From assembly GCA_035525225.1 (NCBI GenBank), contig DATLFA010000023.1:62001-126000 (forward strand): 64,000 nucleotides of DNA, in the 5' to 3' direction. The position numbers and the translations under genes are program-made. The stretch is from DATLFA01 sp035525225 (lineage in GTDB: Bacteria; Actinomycetota; Acidimicrobiia; Acidimicrobiales; WLNW01). The notes under the pieces are model-generated. The model searched no databases. It worked only from the letters and a program-made list of their open reading frames with translations, and was not told the origin of the DNA. Position 1 is the first letter of the stretch, and each line of letters begins with the position of its first letter. Of this stretch, positions 17,296-26,688 are shown in pieces.

Positions 17296-18050
17296 GGAGT
17301 GCCCAGGGCACACGTCTGTCCGCCGTCGATCACGAACTCGCTGCCCGTGCAATACGAGCTGTCGTCGCACGCGAGGAACAGCGCGAGCCGCGCCACCTCT
17401 TCGGGTTGCGCGATGCGGCCGAGCGGCAGGTTCTTCGGTTCGTAGTTGATGCGCTTGGCCGACTCCGATTCACGCAACATCGGCGTGTCGACGCCGCCCG
17501 GATGGATCGAGTTGACGCGGACCTTGTGGGGGCCGAGTTCGATCGCCGCGACCTTGGTCAGCCCGCGCGTCGCGAACTTCGACGAGACATACGGCGCCGC
17601 GCCGGGGATTGCCCCCAGCCCCGCGACCGACGAGACGTTCACGATCGCGCCACCGCCGCGGGCGATGATCGACGGGGCAACGAACTTGATACCGAGTAGC
17701 GGGCCGATCTGATTCACGCGGATGACGCGCTGATAGAGGTCGAGATCGAGATCGATGATGGCGGCGCTCGGGGCCACGATGCCGGCGTTGTTGATCAAGA
17801 CGTCGATGCCGCCGAAGCGTTGCCGAGCGGCCTCGACGACGGCTTGCCATTGTTCGGGCTCGCCCACATCGAGATCGACGACGAGGCCGGTGTCGGCGAA
17901 CTCTTGCTCGATCGACGCCCGATCGTCGAATCGAATATCGGCCAGCACCACACTGGCGCCCTCGGAGCGAAACAATCGCGCCTCGGCCAGGCCCTGACCC
18001 CGTCCGGCGCCGGTGATCAACGCTACTTTGCCGCCGAGTTTGTCCGTCAT
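17292..18050 (-). CDS. SDR family oxidoreductase
   Basis: The 252-residue classical SDR has the loop TGAGRGQGLAEA, Asp in LADIRFDD (NAD-type), NNAG in DVLINNAGIVAPS, Ser in NVSSVAGLG and Tyr-Lys in YVSSKFATRGLTK. It resembles 3-alpha/7-alpha-hydroxysteroid and cyclohexanol-type dehydrogenases in its C-terminal GSEFVIDGGQT. The ATG at 18050 lies 12 bases after the deacylase stop. It is the second gene of the long minus-strand operon. Confidence 0.9.
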   Translation of the reverse strand: MTDKLGGKVALITGAGRGQGLAEARLFRSEGASVVLADIRFDDRASIEQEFADTGLVVDLDVGEPEQWQAVVEAARQRFGGIDVLINNAGIVAPSAAIIDLDLDLYQRVIRVNQIGPLLGIKFVAPSIIARGGGAIVNVSSVAGLGAIPGAAPYVSSKFATRGLTKVAAIELGPHKVRVNSIHPGGVDTPMLRESESAKRINYEPKNLPLGRIAQPEEVARLALFLACDDSSYCTGSEFVIDGGQTCALGTP

Positions 18051-18062
18051 CGATCGACCGGT

Positions 18063-19730
18063 CTAGCCGCGCGCCGCGGCCGATGCATCGCCGATGCGCG
18101 CCGGGGCCGCGCCCGTCGCTGCACCGTCGAGCACCGTCGGCGTACCGGCGACCACCGTGGCCCGAAAGCCACCGCTCGGGCGCGTGTAGCGCCACTGTCC
18201 GTCGGGCAGATCGCTCACCTTCACCTCGTCGTGCAGCGTGATCTCGTCGAGGGAGAACACCGCGAGGTCGCCTCGCTTGCCCGGTGCGATCACGCCACGG
18301 TCGTTGAGTGAAAAGCACGACGCGATGCGACCGGTGAGACCGTGCACCGCTCGCTCGATGCTCGTCACTTGCTTCTCTTTCACCCAATGCGTCAACAGGT
18401 ACGAATTGGCGCCGGCGCCGCAGAACATGCGCAGGTGCGCGCCCGCATCGGTGCCGCCCATGATGGCGTGCGGATCTTCGAGGTTGCGCCGAACCATTGC
18501 CTCGCGACCCTCACTGTCGGGCCCCATCTGAAGGCGCGTGTAGCGCGAGCCCAGACCGTTGGCGATCACCCAGTCAGCGAGCGCATCAGAGGGATGCAGA
18601 CCGCGCTGACGAGCCAAATCGGCCAGCGACACCCCGGTGGGACCCATGCCGTTCTCGGACTCGCTGAGGATGAACGACCCGAGGTCTTTGAACGAATTCT
18701 GTTCGCGCAGGGGATGATCCCAGTCGTGCCGCGCTCGCGCCCGCCAGTCGGCATCGGACAACAGCGGCAACTTGCGTTCGGTCGGGCCGTTGACCATCTG
18801 ATGCCACGCAGTGACTGCCGCGGTGCCGATCGACGTGTCGAACCCGAGACGGGGCGTCGTCGGCTGATTGCCGCCACCCATACGCCATACGTCCCAGCCT
18901 TGCGCGGCGATCAGATCGATCAGATCGGCACCGTGCTCTTCGAAGCTACCGGTGAGGCGCAAGATGCGTATGCCGCGCGGACCCGCGAGCTCGCACATGC
19001 GGCGCGCATCGGCGGTCTCGCGCGCGATCAACTGAAGGCTCGCACGCGGATACTGCGCGAGCACATCGAAGAGGGCGGCGAACTCTGCGTCGTCGGCGAC
19101 CCTGCTCGGGACCAGCTGTCGAGCGCGATCGGTGTCGAAGAAGTTGGTCGACAGACCGAGCGAACCATGCTGCAGCGCGTCGGCGAGCATCTGCGCCATC
19201 GACGTGCGCTCGGCTTCGGTGGCCGGTCGATGCCAGGCGTCGGCGCCCATTGCAAAGGCGCGCAGGGCGTTGTGCGCGGTGTAGGCGAACAACGTCGCCG
19301 TGACCGGCACTCGCGACGCGATGGCGTGGTACTGAGACCACGATTCCCATCCCCACGGCACGTGGGTATCGAACAGGCTGAAAGGCAAGTCTTCGACGAA
19401 ACACATCAAGTCGGCGACGGCGTCGCGCGTCGCGGGGCGAATCGGTGCGATGCCGAGACCACAGTTGCCCATGATCGCAGTGGTCATGCCATAGAGCGGC
19501 AACGGATCGAGTGAGGGATCCCAGAACATCTCGCCGTCGAAATGCGTGTGACAGTCGATGAGCCCAGGAGTCACATAGGCGTCCGTCGCGTCGACGGTCG
19601 GCTCACCGCCTGGAGCAAGACCCGCACCGACTTCGACGATGACCCCGTCTCGCACCCGGACATCGCCTCGACGGGCGGGCACGCTGGTTCCGTCAACGAT
19701 GAAACCCCCCGTTACCAGCAAATCCCCCAT
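18063..19730 (-). CDS. N-acyl-D-amino-acid deacylase/D-aminoacylase-like amidohydrolase
   Basis: The 555-residue protein has the two-domain plan of the D-aminoacylase branch of the amidohydrolase superfamily. A small N-terminal beta domain is followed by VTPGLIDCHTHFDGEMFWDP near residue 53 (the metal HxH), GNCGLGIAP near residue 88, SLGLSTNFFDTD, MGGTDAGAHLRMF near residue 430, and the C-terminal GVIAPGKRGDLAVF. Relatives hydrolyse N-acyl amino acids or dihydropyrimidine-like rings, but this subgroup is often unassigned. It is the first gene of the nine-gene operon. The start ATG at 19730 faces the PLP enzyme gene across about 100 bases. Confidence 0.87.
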   Translation of the reverse strand: MGDLLVTGGFIVDGTSVPARRGDVRVRDGVIVEVGAGLAPGGEPTVDATDAYVTPGLIDCHTHFDGEMFWDPSLDPLPLYGMTTAIMGNCGLGIAPIRPATRDAVADLMCFVEDLPFSLFDTHVPWGWESWSQYHAIASRVPVTATLFAYTAHNALRAFAMGADAWHRPATEAERTSMAQMLADALQHGSLGLSTNFFDTDRARQLVPSRVADDAEFAALFDVLAQYPRASLQLIARETADARRMCELAGPRGIRILRLTGSFEEHGADLIDLIAAQGWDVWRMGGGNQPTTPRLGFDTSIGTAAVTAWHQMVNGPTERKLPLLSDADWRARARHDWDHPLREQNSFKDLGSFILSESENGMGPTGVSLADLARQRGLHPSDALADWVIANGLGSRYTRLQMGPDSEGREAMVRRNLEDPHAIMGGTDAGAHLRMFCGAGANSYLLTHWVKEKQVTSIERAVHGLTGRIASCFSLNDRGVIAPGKRGDLAVFSLDEITLHDEVKVSDLPDGQWRYTRPSGGFRATVVAGTPTVLDGAATGAAPARIGDASAAARG

Positions 19731-19830
19731 GGGGAATCACTGTAGTCGCGCGCTCGGATCTCAACCCAGTAGTGTCAGCGACAACTCGACACCACGATCA
19801 GCAAAGTACGACATCGCCGAGGGGAACAAC

Positions 19831-21102
19831 GTGAGCGCCGCTCCGAAAGCGGTCAAGGTGACGAGGGTCTGCACCGGCTACGTTGCTGTCGCCATGCCGC
19901 CGACCAACGCCATCGACATCGCTGCCGTCCGCGCCGACACGGCCTGGTGTGAGCACCGGGCGCATCTCGACAATGCGGGTTCGTCCCTGCCGCCTCGAGC
20001 AGTGACCGACGCCGTCATCGAGCATCTCCGCCTCGAGGAAATGTTGGGCGGATACGCGGCCGAAGCCGAGCACCTTTCCCAACTCGAGGACGCGTACGAA
20101 GCGTGCGCGGACCTCGTCGGCGCAACACGCGACGAGATCGCACTCTTCGAGAGCGCTACGACGGCGTGGCAGATGGCGTTCCACTCGATCCCGTTCGAAG
20201 TCGGTGACCACATCCTCACCTGCGTCGCCGAGTACGCGAGCAACTATTTGGCGTACCTCCGGCTCGCACAGCGCGTGCGCGTCGTCATCGACGTGGTTCC
20301 CGACGACGAGCACGGACAGATCGACATCGGCCAAGCGGCCGAGATGATCACCGACCGCACCAAGCTGATCTCGATCACTCACGTCCCCACCAATGGGGGG
20401 CTCGTCAATCCGGCCGAGGCGATAGGGGCGATCGCGCGAGCACACGACATCACCTATCTGGTCGACGCCTGTCAATCAGTGGGACAGTTGCCCATCGATG
20501 TCGGCGCGATCGGCTGCGACTTCCTCAGCTTCACCGGCCGCAAGTTCTTGAGGGGTCCGCGTGGTACCGGCGCGCTCTTTGCGAGAGCCCGGTCGTCCTC
20601 CGGCCAGCCGGCGTTGATCGACCTGCATTCGGCAACGTGGACCGGCCGGACCTCGTATGACCTACGAGCCGATGCTCGACGCTTCGAGAACTACGAGAGC
20701 AACATCGCCGCACGGATCGGGCTTGGCGTCGCCGCTCGCTATGCGCAACAGGTCGGGCTCGATGCTTCGTGGGCCCGTATCCAACAACTCGCGGATCGGC
20801 TTCGCGGGCGGCTCGCCGATATCGACGGTGTCACTGTACGAGACAAGGGCGCATTGCAGTGCGGCATCGTCACGTTCGACATCGTTGGCATCGACTCCGC
20901 CCCGATCAAGGCCGCCTTGGCACGCAACAACGTGGTCGTGAACCTCACCCACCGCCGGTCCACGCTGCTCGACATGACACAACGCGGCATCGAGTCGATG
21001 GTGCGAGCATCGGTGCACTACTTCAACACCGACGACGAGGTCGACCATGCCGCCGAACTGGTCGCATCGATCGCCAGAGGTTCAGCGCAGGGGCTGCGCT
21101 GA
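19831..21102 (+). CDS. class V aminotransferase fold PLP-dependent enzyme
   Basis: The 423-residue fold-type I PLP enzyme carries the Schiff-base lysine in SFTGRKFLRGPRG near residue 236. The preceding Asp-Gln pair in LVDACQSVGQLP contacts the pyridine ring, and the substrate-entry HLDNAGSSLPP is near residue 45. The group includes cysteine desulfurase-like, isopenicillin N epimerase-like and sulfoxide lyase enzymes; the exact reaction is unclear. The GTG at 19831 has a GAGGGG ribosome site, so I prefer it over the ATG at 19894. The last 21 bases overlap the 3' end of the convergent phosphotransferase gene. Confidence 0.85.
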   Translation: MSAAPKAVKVTRVCTGYVAVAMPPTNAIDIAAVRADTAWCEHRAHLDNAGSSLPPRAVTDAVIEHLRLEEMLGGYAAEAEHLSQLEDAYEACADLVGATRDEIALFESATTAWQMAFHSIPFEVGDHILTCVAEYASNYLAYLRLAQRVRVVIDVVPDDEHGQIDIGQAAEMITDRTKLISITHVPTNGGLVNPAEAIGAIARAHDITYLVDACQSVGQLPIDVGAIGCDFLSFTGRKFLRGPRGTGALFARARSSSGQPALIDLHSATWTGRTSYDLRADARRFENYESNIAARIGLGVAARYAQQVGLDASWARIQQLADRLRGRLADIDGVTVRDKGALQCGIVTFDIVGIDSAPIKAALARNNVVVNLTHRRSTLLDMTQRGIESMVRASVHYFNTDDEVDHAAELVASIARGSAQGLR

Positions 21103-22404
21103 GTAGAGCCGGTTGCGCATGCCGATCTCGATCAGTTGCTGCCACCGTGACATGCGCCGGTGAAAGAGCCGGATCAGTTCGGCATCGGCGGAACCGTCGA
21201 CTTTGGCCACGAATGCTTCGAGCGCGACATCGCAATCGCGCCACGACACCGGTCGTGCCCCCAATAGCATTGCCGCGTCGTCGAGGTCATCGCGTTCGAG
21301 CTGAGGACCGAGCTCGTTGACGCAACGGAGAAACGCGCTCAGCCGCTGGGCGACATCGAGCCTGAATTGCTGTTGCGGATCGTCGGGTGCGATGTCGGCC
21401 AACGCCGCGTCGAGCATGACGAAACCGTCGACGAATCGGGTCGCCTCGACTTCGGCAACCGGCGGAGGCTCGAGCGTGATGCCGGCGATCCCGGCCATGA
21501 TCTCGAGCGCCACGCGCGAAAACTGCACGTACCAGACGAGGTACCGCACGAGATCGATATCGCCCGGCGGGTTGGCCAACACGTGCGAAACCGACATCGG
21601 CGTACACACCGCGAATCGCACCGTATGGAAATCGAGGGCGGCGCGATCGATCGGTGTGCCCATCTCGGATTCGTAGTGCGCGAAGGCGGGGGCGAGCGGC
21701 CCGAGGGGCTCGGCAAGATCACGCAGCCGCATGCACGCCAGGTCATGGAGGGGGTCGCCGAGGTACGCCAGCTCGAGATCGATGACCGCGCTCACTCGCC
21801 CGGCATCGAAGAGGAATTGCCCCGAGTCACCGACGACCAACGTTGGTTCGGCGCGCCGCGCCGGTGGGTCACGGCGCAACCAGCCGATGGCGAACTCGAT
21901 GAACGGCTCGGGCCGCGCCTTCTTCGCTCGGTAGGTGTCTTCCCATCGATCGAAGTCGGCCATGATGAGGTCGCCGCCACCGACGGAGAGGCCGGCCGCT
22001 TCGAATGGGCGGGTGCCGATGCGGTGGATGCGGGCCAGCCATGCCATGTAGTCGTTCAAGATGGCGCGGCGTTCGCCGGCATCGTCCACCGTGAGCAGAT
22101 TGGCTCGCCCAGCGACGCGCTGCATCGCGATGCCCTTCGGGTCGGGACAGAACCCGTACACGTGGGGCACCGCGATGCCCTCGGCCTCGAGCACCTGGAG
22201 CACGCGGTACTCGTGCTCGAGCGTGTAGACCCCGTGATCCAACGAACCACGGTCGCCCCGAAAGTAGACCGGCAATATGTCGCCGTCGCGCTCGATATCG
22301 ATGAACCACGCCGGTCGCCAGCGCGGCTGTCGCTCGCTGTGTACCGCGCGCCCCCCGGTGGTGCGCTCGATCCATTCGATCATCTGTGGTGGCGCGGACT
22401 CCAT
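21082..22404 (-). CDS. phosphotransferase family (APH-like) protein with altered catalytic loop
   Basis: The 440-residue protein has the aminoglycoside-phosphotransferase/kinase-like fold. The nucleotide region includes LEHEYRVLQVLEAEG near residue 62, the catalytic loop is LVVGDSGQFLFD at 189-200, and the metal-binding segment VIDLELAYLGDPLHDLA is at 207-223. In the loop the usual His of HGD is Val191 and the usual Asn is missing, while Asp193 and the second Asp209 remain. Phosphoryl transfer is therefore possible but not assured. Relatives often sit beside acyl-CoA enzymes. The ATG at 22404 is divergent from the hydratase at 22467. Confidence 0.8.
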   Translation of the reverse strand: MESAPPQMIEWIERTTGGRAVHSERQPRWRPAWFIDIERDGDILPVYFRGDRGSLDHGVYTLEHEYRVLQVLEAEGIAVPHVYGFCPDPKGIAMQRVAGRANLLTVDDAGERRAILNDYMAWLARIHRIGTRPFEAAGLSVGGGDLIMADFDRWEDTYRAKKARPEPFIEFAIGWLRRDPPARRAEPTLVVGDSGQFLFDAGRVSAVIDLELAYLGDPLHDLACMRLRDLAEPLGPLAPAFAHYESEMGTPIDRAALDFHTVRFAVCTPMSVSHVLANPPGDIDLVRYLVWYVQFSRVALEIMAGIAGITLEPPPVAEVEATRFVDGFVMLDAALADIAPDDPQQQFRLDVAQRLSAFLRCVNELGPQLERDDLDDAAMLLGARPVSWRDCDVALEAFVAKVDGSADAELIRLFHRRMSRWQQLIEIGMRNRLYSAQPLR

Positions 22405-22466
22405 CGGGGCATCCTAGAAGCCTGCACTCTTCCCGCCGGGAGCCGAGGTGCACATAGGCTCGGGGC

Positions 22467-23273
22467 ATGGACGACCGCTATTCGCCATTCCCCCATCTCG
22501 GTTTTGCCCACCCCGCGGACGGCGTGCTCGAGATCATCCTCGATGCACCCAATCTCAACGCGGTCGGCCCCGAGGCGCACGCCGAGCTCGCGGACGTCTG
22601 GCTCACCGTTGATCGCGACCCGGACACGTTGGTTGCGTTGCTCACCGGCGCGGGCAAGGCGTTCTCGGCTGGCGGCAGCTTCGATCTGATCGACGGCGTG
22701 ACCAATGACTTCGCAGTGCGCACACGCGTGTTGCGAGAGGCACGCGACCTCGTGCTCAACGTGATCAATTGCTCGAAACCGATCGTCTCCGCCCTGCATG
22801 GCCCCGCCGTCGGCGCGGGACTTGCCGCCGGTGTGCTCGCCGATATCTCCGTCGCCGGACGCAACGCGCGCATCATCGACGGACACACAAGGCTCGGCGT
22901 CGCCGCCGGCGACCACGCCGCGATCTGCTGGCCGCTGCTCGTCGGGATGGCGAAGTCGAAGTACTACCTGCTCACCTGCGAGACGCTGACAGGGGAAGAA
23001 GCCGAACGCATCGGCCTCGTCTCGCTGTGCGTCGACGACGAAAAGGTGCGCGATACGGCGCTGCAGATTGCCGTCGACCTCGCCCGTGGCGCGCAGTCGG
23101 CCATTCGTTGGACCAAGCACACGCTCAACCATTGGTACCGCGCGATGGCACCGGCTTTCGACGCCTCGCTCGCCTATGAGTTCTACGGCCTCGGCGGTCC
23201 CGACGCGGCAGAGGGGCTCGCGGCGCACCGCGAAAAGCGCGCGCCGCGGTTCACCGGCCCGACGAGCGAATAG
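22467..23273 (+). CDS. enoyl-CoA hydratase/isomerase family protein
   Basis: The 268-residue crotonase has oxyanion segments GKAFSAGGSFDL near residue 65 and GPAVGAGLAAGVLADIS near residue 112. Like the protein at 503, it lacks both classical catalytic glutamates (VLADIS and DGHTRLGVAAGDHAA) and keeps the AGD motif. The two proteins are probably related subfamily members. The C-terminus keeps the KHTLNHWY helix seen in mycobacterial EchA proteins. The start is the ATG at 22467. Function: an acyl-CoA transformation, specificity unknown. Confidence 0.88.
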   Translation: MDDRYSPFPHLGFAHPADGVLEIILDAPNLNAVGPEAHAELADVWLTVDRDPDTLVALLTGAGKAFSAGGSFDLIDGVTNDFAVRTRVLREARDLVLNVINCSKPIVSALHGPAVGAGLAAGVLADISVAGRNARIIDGHTRLGVAAGDHAAICWPLLVGMAKSKYYLLTCETLTGEEAERIGLVSLCVDDEKVRDTALQIAVDLARGAQSAIRWTKHTLNHWYRAMAPAFDASLAYEFYGLGGPDAAEGLAAHREKRAPRFTGPTSE

Positions 23274-23294
23274 CGCTGTCGGCTCCCCGATCGA

Positions 23295-23717
23295 TCATTC
23301 GATGGGTTCGAGTAGGTCGAAGAGCGGGCCGAGAAGCGCTCGCACGAACCCTTCGTCGCAGTACAGCCGCTCGCCCTTCAACAATCCCGTTGCGTCGTCG
23401 CCCGGCATCATCGAGATGACGTAGTAGCGCGTCGTCGAGCCGTCGTTCTCGTCGACATCGATGGTGTATTCCTGCAAGGCCGCGATCTCGTTGGTCCATT
23501 CGCCGATCACTTCGTAGCCGACCACCATTGGTCCAAAGGCGGGATACTGCTCGCGGTAGAACTTCTCGATGGCCGCCCGGCCGGCGATGTACTTCTTCAA
23601 CGGGAAGAACTCGAAGCGTGGCTCGGCCACAAGCGTCGCCAGCACGCGATCGACGTCGTACAAAGCCTCTGCCCCCGCGTGCTCATGGCACAAGGCCAGC
23701 ACCCTCTGCGGATCCAT
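23295..23717 (-). CDS. SnoaL-like/NTF2-fold protein
   Basis: The 140-residue protein has the cone-shaped alpha+beta pattern of the NTF2/SnoaL family: a helix with DVDRVLATLVAEPRFEFFP, then IAGRAAIEKFYREQYPAF, then strands VVGYEVIGEWTNEIAALQEYT and STTRYYVISMM. Members are polyketide cyclases, isomerases or ligand-binding proteins. No catalytic Asp-His pair can be assigned with certainty. The ATG at 23717 lies 13 bases after the CopCD stop, so it may be cotranscribed with that gene. Confidence 0.75.
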   Translation of the reverse strand: MDPQRVLALCHEHAGAEALYDVDRVLATLVAEPRFEFFPLKKYIAGRAAIEKFYREQYPAFGPMVVGYEVIGEWTNEIAALQEYTIDVDENDGSTTRYYVISMMPGDDATGLLKGERLYCDEGFVRALLGPLFDLLEPIE

Positions 23718-23730
23718 GGGTCCCCCTCTC

Positions 23731-25386
23731 TCAGCGGATCTCGAGCGAGATCGTCCCTCGAGTCTCGTCGAACTCTCCCACGCGCACCGTGACGGCCAAG
23801 TCCCACTTGCCCTTGACGGGAATGACGAGGCCGTTGCTGATGAAATGGGCCGGGCCGGCGCGCAACAGGTTCACCGTCAGTGGCCCGACGTCCTGGCCGG
23901 GCTCGCTCAGTTCGGCCCGCACCTCGTCGACGCGTGCCTGCACCGTCGTGAAGCTCCCTATTTCGAACAACGTCACATGCAGATCGACGGGGCCCGCACG
24001 GGCGGGGTCGACGAGGATCTCGACGACGTGATTGCCGATCGTCGCCTCGGTGACGATCGCCCCCGCTGCCGTCGCGGCGGCGACGCGCGGCGGGGTGGCA
24101 TCGACGAGCCCGGCGGTGATGGCGATCACGATCGCGATCAGCACCAACTCGAAGCGCACGGCCCGCGCCAGCGCTCGGCCGGCCACGCCTCCGGTATGGC
24201 GGGCGATGCGCCGGCTCTGACTCGCCACGGCCACCACCATCAGCACGACGGCCACTTTGACGAGGAGCGTTCGCCCGTATGTGCTCGACACGAAATCGCC
24301 GGGCGAGTTGCCACTTTGGCGAAGACCTTGGACGAGCCCGGACAACGCCAGCAACGCGACCGAGAACAATGCCAACTGTGAGAACCATTGCACGAACGAT
24401 CGGGCGGGCTCGTCGCGCAACCGCTCGCGCCTAGCCCGTATCGCGATGACGACGAGGCCCCCGACCCATAATGCGGCACTTGCAAGATGCACTCCGTCGG
24501 CGACCGTCGCGAGCTCAGGCCAGCGCCCCGTTGCGGCATGTCCCGTCTTGACGACGGTCGCTCCGATGCCGATGATCGCGGCCGCAGCCAAGCCGTTGAG
24601 GATCGGCGAGGTGATATACCGCGGTCCGGCGCGGCGCGCGATCGCAACCAACACCACCAGCGCGATCACAAGTGCGCTGCGAACGAGCCATGCCTCGCCG
24701 AAGCGAGTGTCGAGCATTTCTCGCCACGTACCGGGACGCACCGCGTCGCCGATGGCCCCGCCTCGCTGGTTCGCACCCTGCAGCCCGATCCCCGCGAGCG
24801 CGCTGACGGCCGCGATGGCGCCCGCAGCGAACACCACCCGCCGAAGGGCGCTGTCAGCGAAGCCGTCGGTCCAACGCAGGCGGGCGATGGCGATGACCCC
24901 CACCAGCACGAGCAGCGACGAGAATTGCGCGGCACGGGCCGCGCCGAGCGCCACGCCGACCGTGCGGCTCGCCCCCGATTCGGCCACGAACTCCGACACG
25001 TTCGGCAGATTCGCACCGTCACCGACAGCGAACGTGAACGCGCCGGATATCGGATGCGAGTCGAGGGACACGACGCGCCAGGTGACGACGTAGCCACCAA
25101 GGCCGAGGGCGGGCACGGTGGCGCTCACGATCCCGTCGCTGCTGCGGATCGAGCCGACGTCGATCTCTCGCCGATCGCTGTCGAGCACGCGGATCGAACC
25201 GGCCGGCGCCTGCACGGGCTCGCTGAACGTCAAACGAATCGTCGCCGGGGCATCGGCCAGTACCGAGCCCGGAGACGGCTCGACCATGAGCAACTCCGCA
25301 TGTGCCCATGCCGCACTCGCCCAGAACACGCCGGGTGCCACGATCACCGCGAGTGCCGCCGCGGCGCGGAACCATCGCGGCCTCAC
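23731..25386 (-). CDS. CopC-CopD fusion copper-handling membrane protein
   Basis: The 551-residue protein has a signal peptide (residues 1-28) ending AWA, so the mature chain starts AHAELL with His29, the N-terminal copper ligand of CopC. The second CopC motif, SLDSHPISG, is near residue 108. From about 140 to 435 there are eight or so membrane helices of the CopD type with GHAATGRW and LVDATPP loops. A soluble C-terminal domain follows (about 450-551). CopC/CopD proteins bind periplasmic copper and move it across the membrane. It probably once followed the sigma gene in an operon now split by the IS element. Confidence 0.88.
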   Translation of the reverse strand: MRPRWFRAAAALAVIVAPGVFWASAAWAHAELLMVEPSPGSVLADAPATIRLTFSEPVQAPAGSIRVLDSDRREIDVGSIRSSDGIVSATVPALGLGGYVVTWRVVSLDSHPISGAFTFAVGDGANLPNVSEFVAESGASRTVGVALGAARAAQFSSLLVLVGVIAIARLRWTDGFADSALRRVVFAAGAIAAVSALAGIGLQGANQRGGAIGDAVRPGTWREMLDTRFGEAWLVRSALVIALVVLVAIARRAGPRYITSPILNGLAAAAIIGIGATVVKTGHAATGRWPELATVADGVHLASAALWVGGLVVIAIRARRERLRDEPARSFVQWFSQLALFSVALLALSGLVQGLRQSGNSPGDFVSSTYGRTLLVKVAVVLMVVAVASQSRRIARHTGGVAGRALARAVRFELVLIAIVIAITAGLVDATPPRVAAATAAGAIVTEATIGNHVVEILVDPARAGPVDLHVTLFEIGSFTTVQARVDEVRAELSEPGQDVGPLTVNLLRAGPAHFISNGLVIPVKGKWDLAVTVRVGEFDETRGTISLEIR

Positions 25387-25455
25387 CTCGACGCACCCAT
25401 CAGCACTTCAGTCGCTCGCCGGCGCCGTGTGGTTCCCGCACCGACTGGCCGTCTA

Positions 25456-26688
25456 GTGCCGTGACCATGAACGTTGGTGGGCGCGCGTCCACCACTTGAG
25501 GGTTGGGGCCTGTTTTGATTGGGGGATGACAAAATATCTGCGGGTCCGTCGCTTGACGGATGAAGAAGGTCGTCAGATTCAACGCATCGTGCGACGCGGT
25601 GGTGGCAGCACCGATAAGTCGATCGTGAAATGGCGGCGTGCGCTGGTCGTGCAAGCGTCAGCGGGCGGGAACACGGTGCCGGTGATCGCTCGCCTGGTGG
25701 CGACTTCAGAGGACCGGGTGCGTGAGATGATCCACCGGTTCAATGAGTTGGGGATGCGATCGTTGGACCCTCAGTGGGCGGGTGGCCGTCCCCGCCTGAT
25801 CACGACTGACGATGTCGCCTTCATCGTCGCGACGGCCACCACTCGCCCCGAAGCGTTGGGCCGACCGTTCACCCGGTGGAGTATCCGCAAGCTCGTCGAG
25901 TTCCTCGCCGACAACACTGAGCGGATCGTGGTGGTCGGCCGGGAACGATGTCGCCAGATCCTCGCCGACAACGACATCACGTTTCAACGAACCAAGACGT
26001 GGAAGGAGTCCAACGACCCCGACCGCGACGCCAAGCTTGACCGTATTGAGCACGTCTTGGAACACCACCCGGACCGAACGTTCGCGTTCGATGAGTTCGG
26101 TCCGTTGGCCATCCGACCCGTCGGCGGCTGCGCTTGGGCCCCCGCCGGCAAGCCGCAACGCCAGCCCGCGAATTATCACAAGCTCCACGGGGTCCGACAG
26201 TTCCATGGTTGCTACTCGGTCGGCGACGACGAACTATGGGGTGTGGTCCGACACCGCAAGTCCGGCGTGAACACGTTGCACGCACTGCGCTCGATCCGAG
26301 CGCGACGACCCGACAACGACTGGATCTACGTGATTTTGGACAACCTCTCGGCGCATAAAGGCCAACCGATCCGAAGGTGGGCAGCGAAGAACAACGTCGA
26401 GTTGTGCTTCACCGCGACCTACAGCTCGTGGGCGAATCCCATCGAGGCACATTTCGGCCCGCTACGCGAGTTCGTGCTGAACAACTCCAACCACCCGAAC
26501 CACGTCACACTCACCCACCGGCTCCACGCCCATCTGCGCTGGCGCAACGCCAACGCTCGGGCCCCCGAAGTCCTCGCCGCGCAACGCCGCGAACGCGCCC
26601 GAGTCAGAGCGGAGAAAGGCCGACGATGGGGCCGACCCGCCTCAAAAGCAGCATGAACAACCCGCGCGAACCTTTGTGGTCAGAGCAC
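25456..26688. mobile_element. IS630-type insertion sequence, complete
   Basis: The 1,233-bp element has terminal inverted repeats: GTGCCGTGACCATGAACGTT at the left end and GTGCTCTGACCACAAAGGTT read inward from the right, matching at 15 of 20 positions. TA flanks both sides (25454-25455 and 26689-26690), as expected for this family. A 4-base CTAG duplication is equally consistent. One intact transposase lies inside. The insertion site coincides with the TAG stop codon of the sigma gene. Confidence 0.88.
25526..26656 (+). CDS. IS630 family transposase
   Basis: The 376-residue transposase has an N-terminal helix-turn-helix (NTVPVIARLVATSEDRVREMI near residue 50) and a C-terminal DDE nuclease. 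The acidic residues are D189 in FAFDEFGP, D272 in VILDNLSAHKG and E307 in NPIEAHFGPL, the usual IS630/Tc1 spacing. The ATG at 25526 follows a GGGGG run; an in-frame upstream start lacks support. The gene is full length with no frameshift, so the element may be active. Its strand is opposite to both flanking genes. Confidence 0.92.
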   Translation: MTKYLRVRRLTDEEGRQIQRIVRRGGGSTDKSIVKWRRALVVQASAGGNTVPVIARLVATSEDRVREMIHRFNELGMRSLDPQWAGGRPRLITTDDVAFIVATATTRPEALGRPFTRWSIRKLVEFLADNTERIVVVGRERCRQILADNDITFQRTKTWKESNDPDRDAKLDRIEHVLEHHPDRTFAFDEFGPLAIRPVGGCAWAPAGKPQRQPANYHKLHGVRQFHGCYSVGDDELWGVVRHRKSGVNTLHALRSIRARRPDNDWIYVILDNLSAHKGQPIRRWAAKNNVELCFTATYSSWANPIEAHFGPLREFVLNNSNHPNHVTLTHRLHAHLRWRNANARAPEVLAAQRRERARVRAEKGRRWGRPASKAA

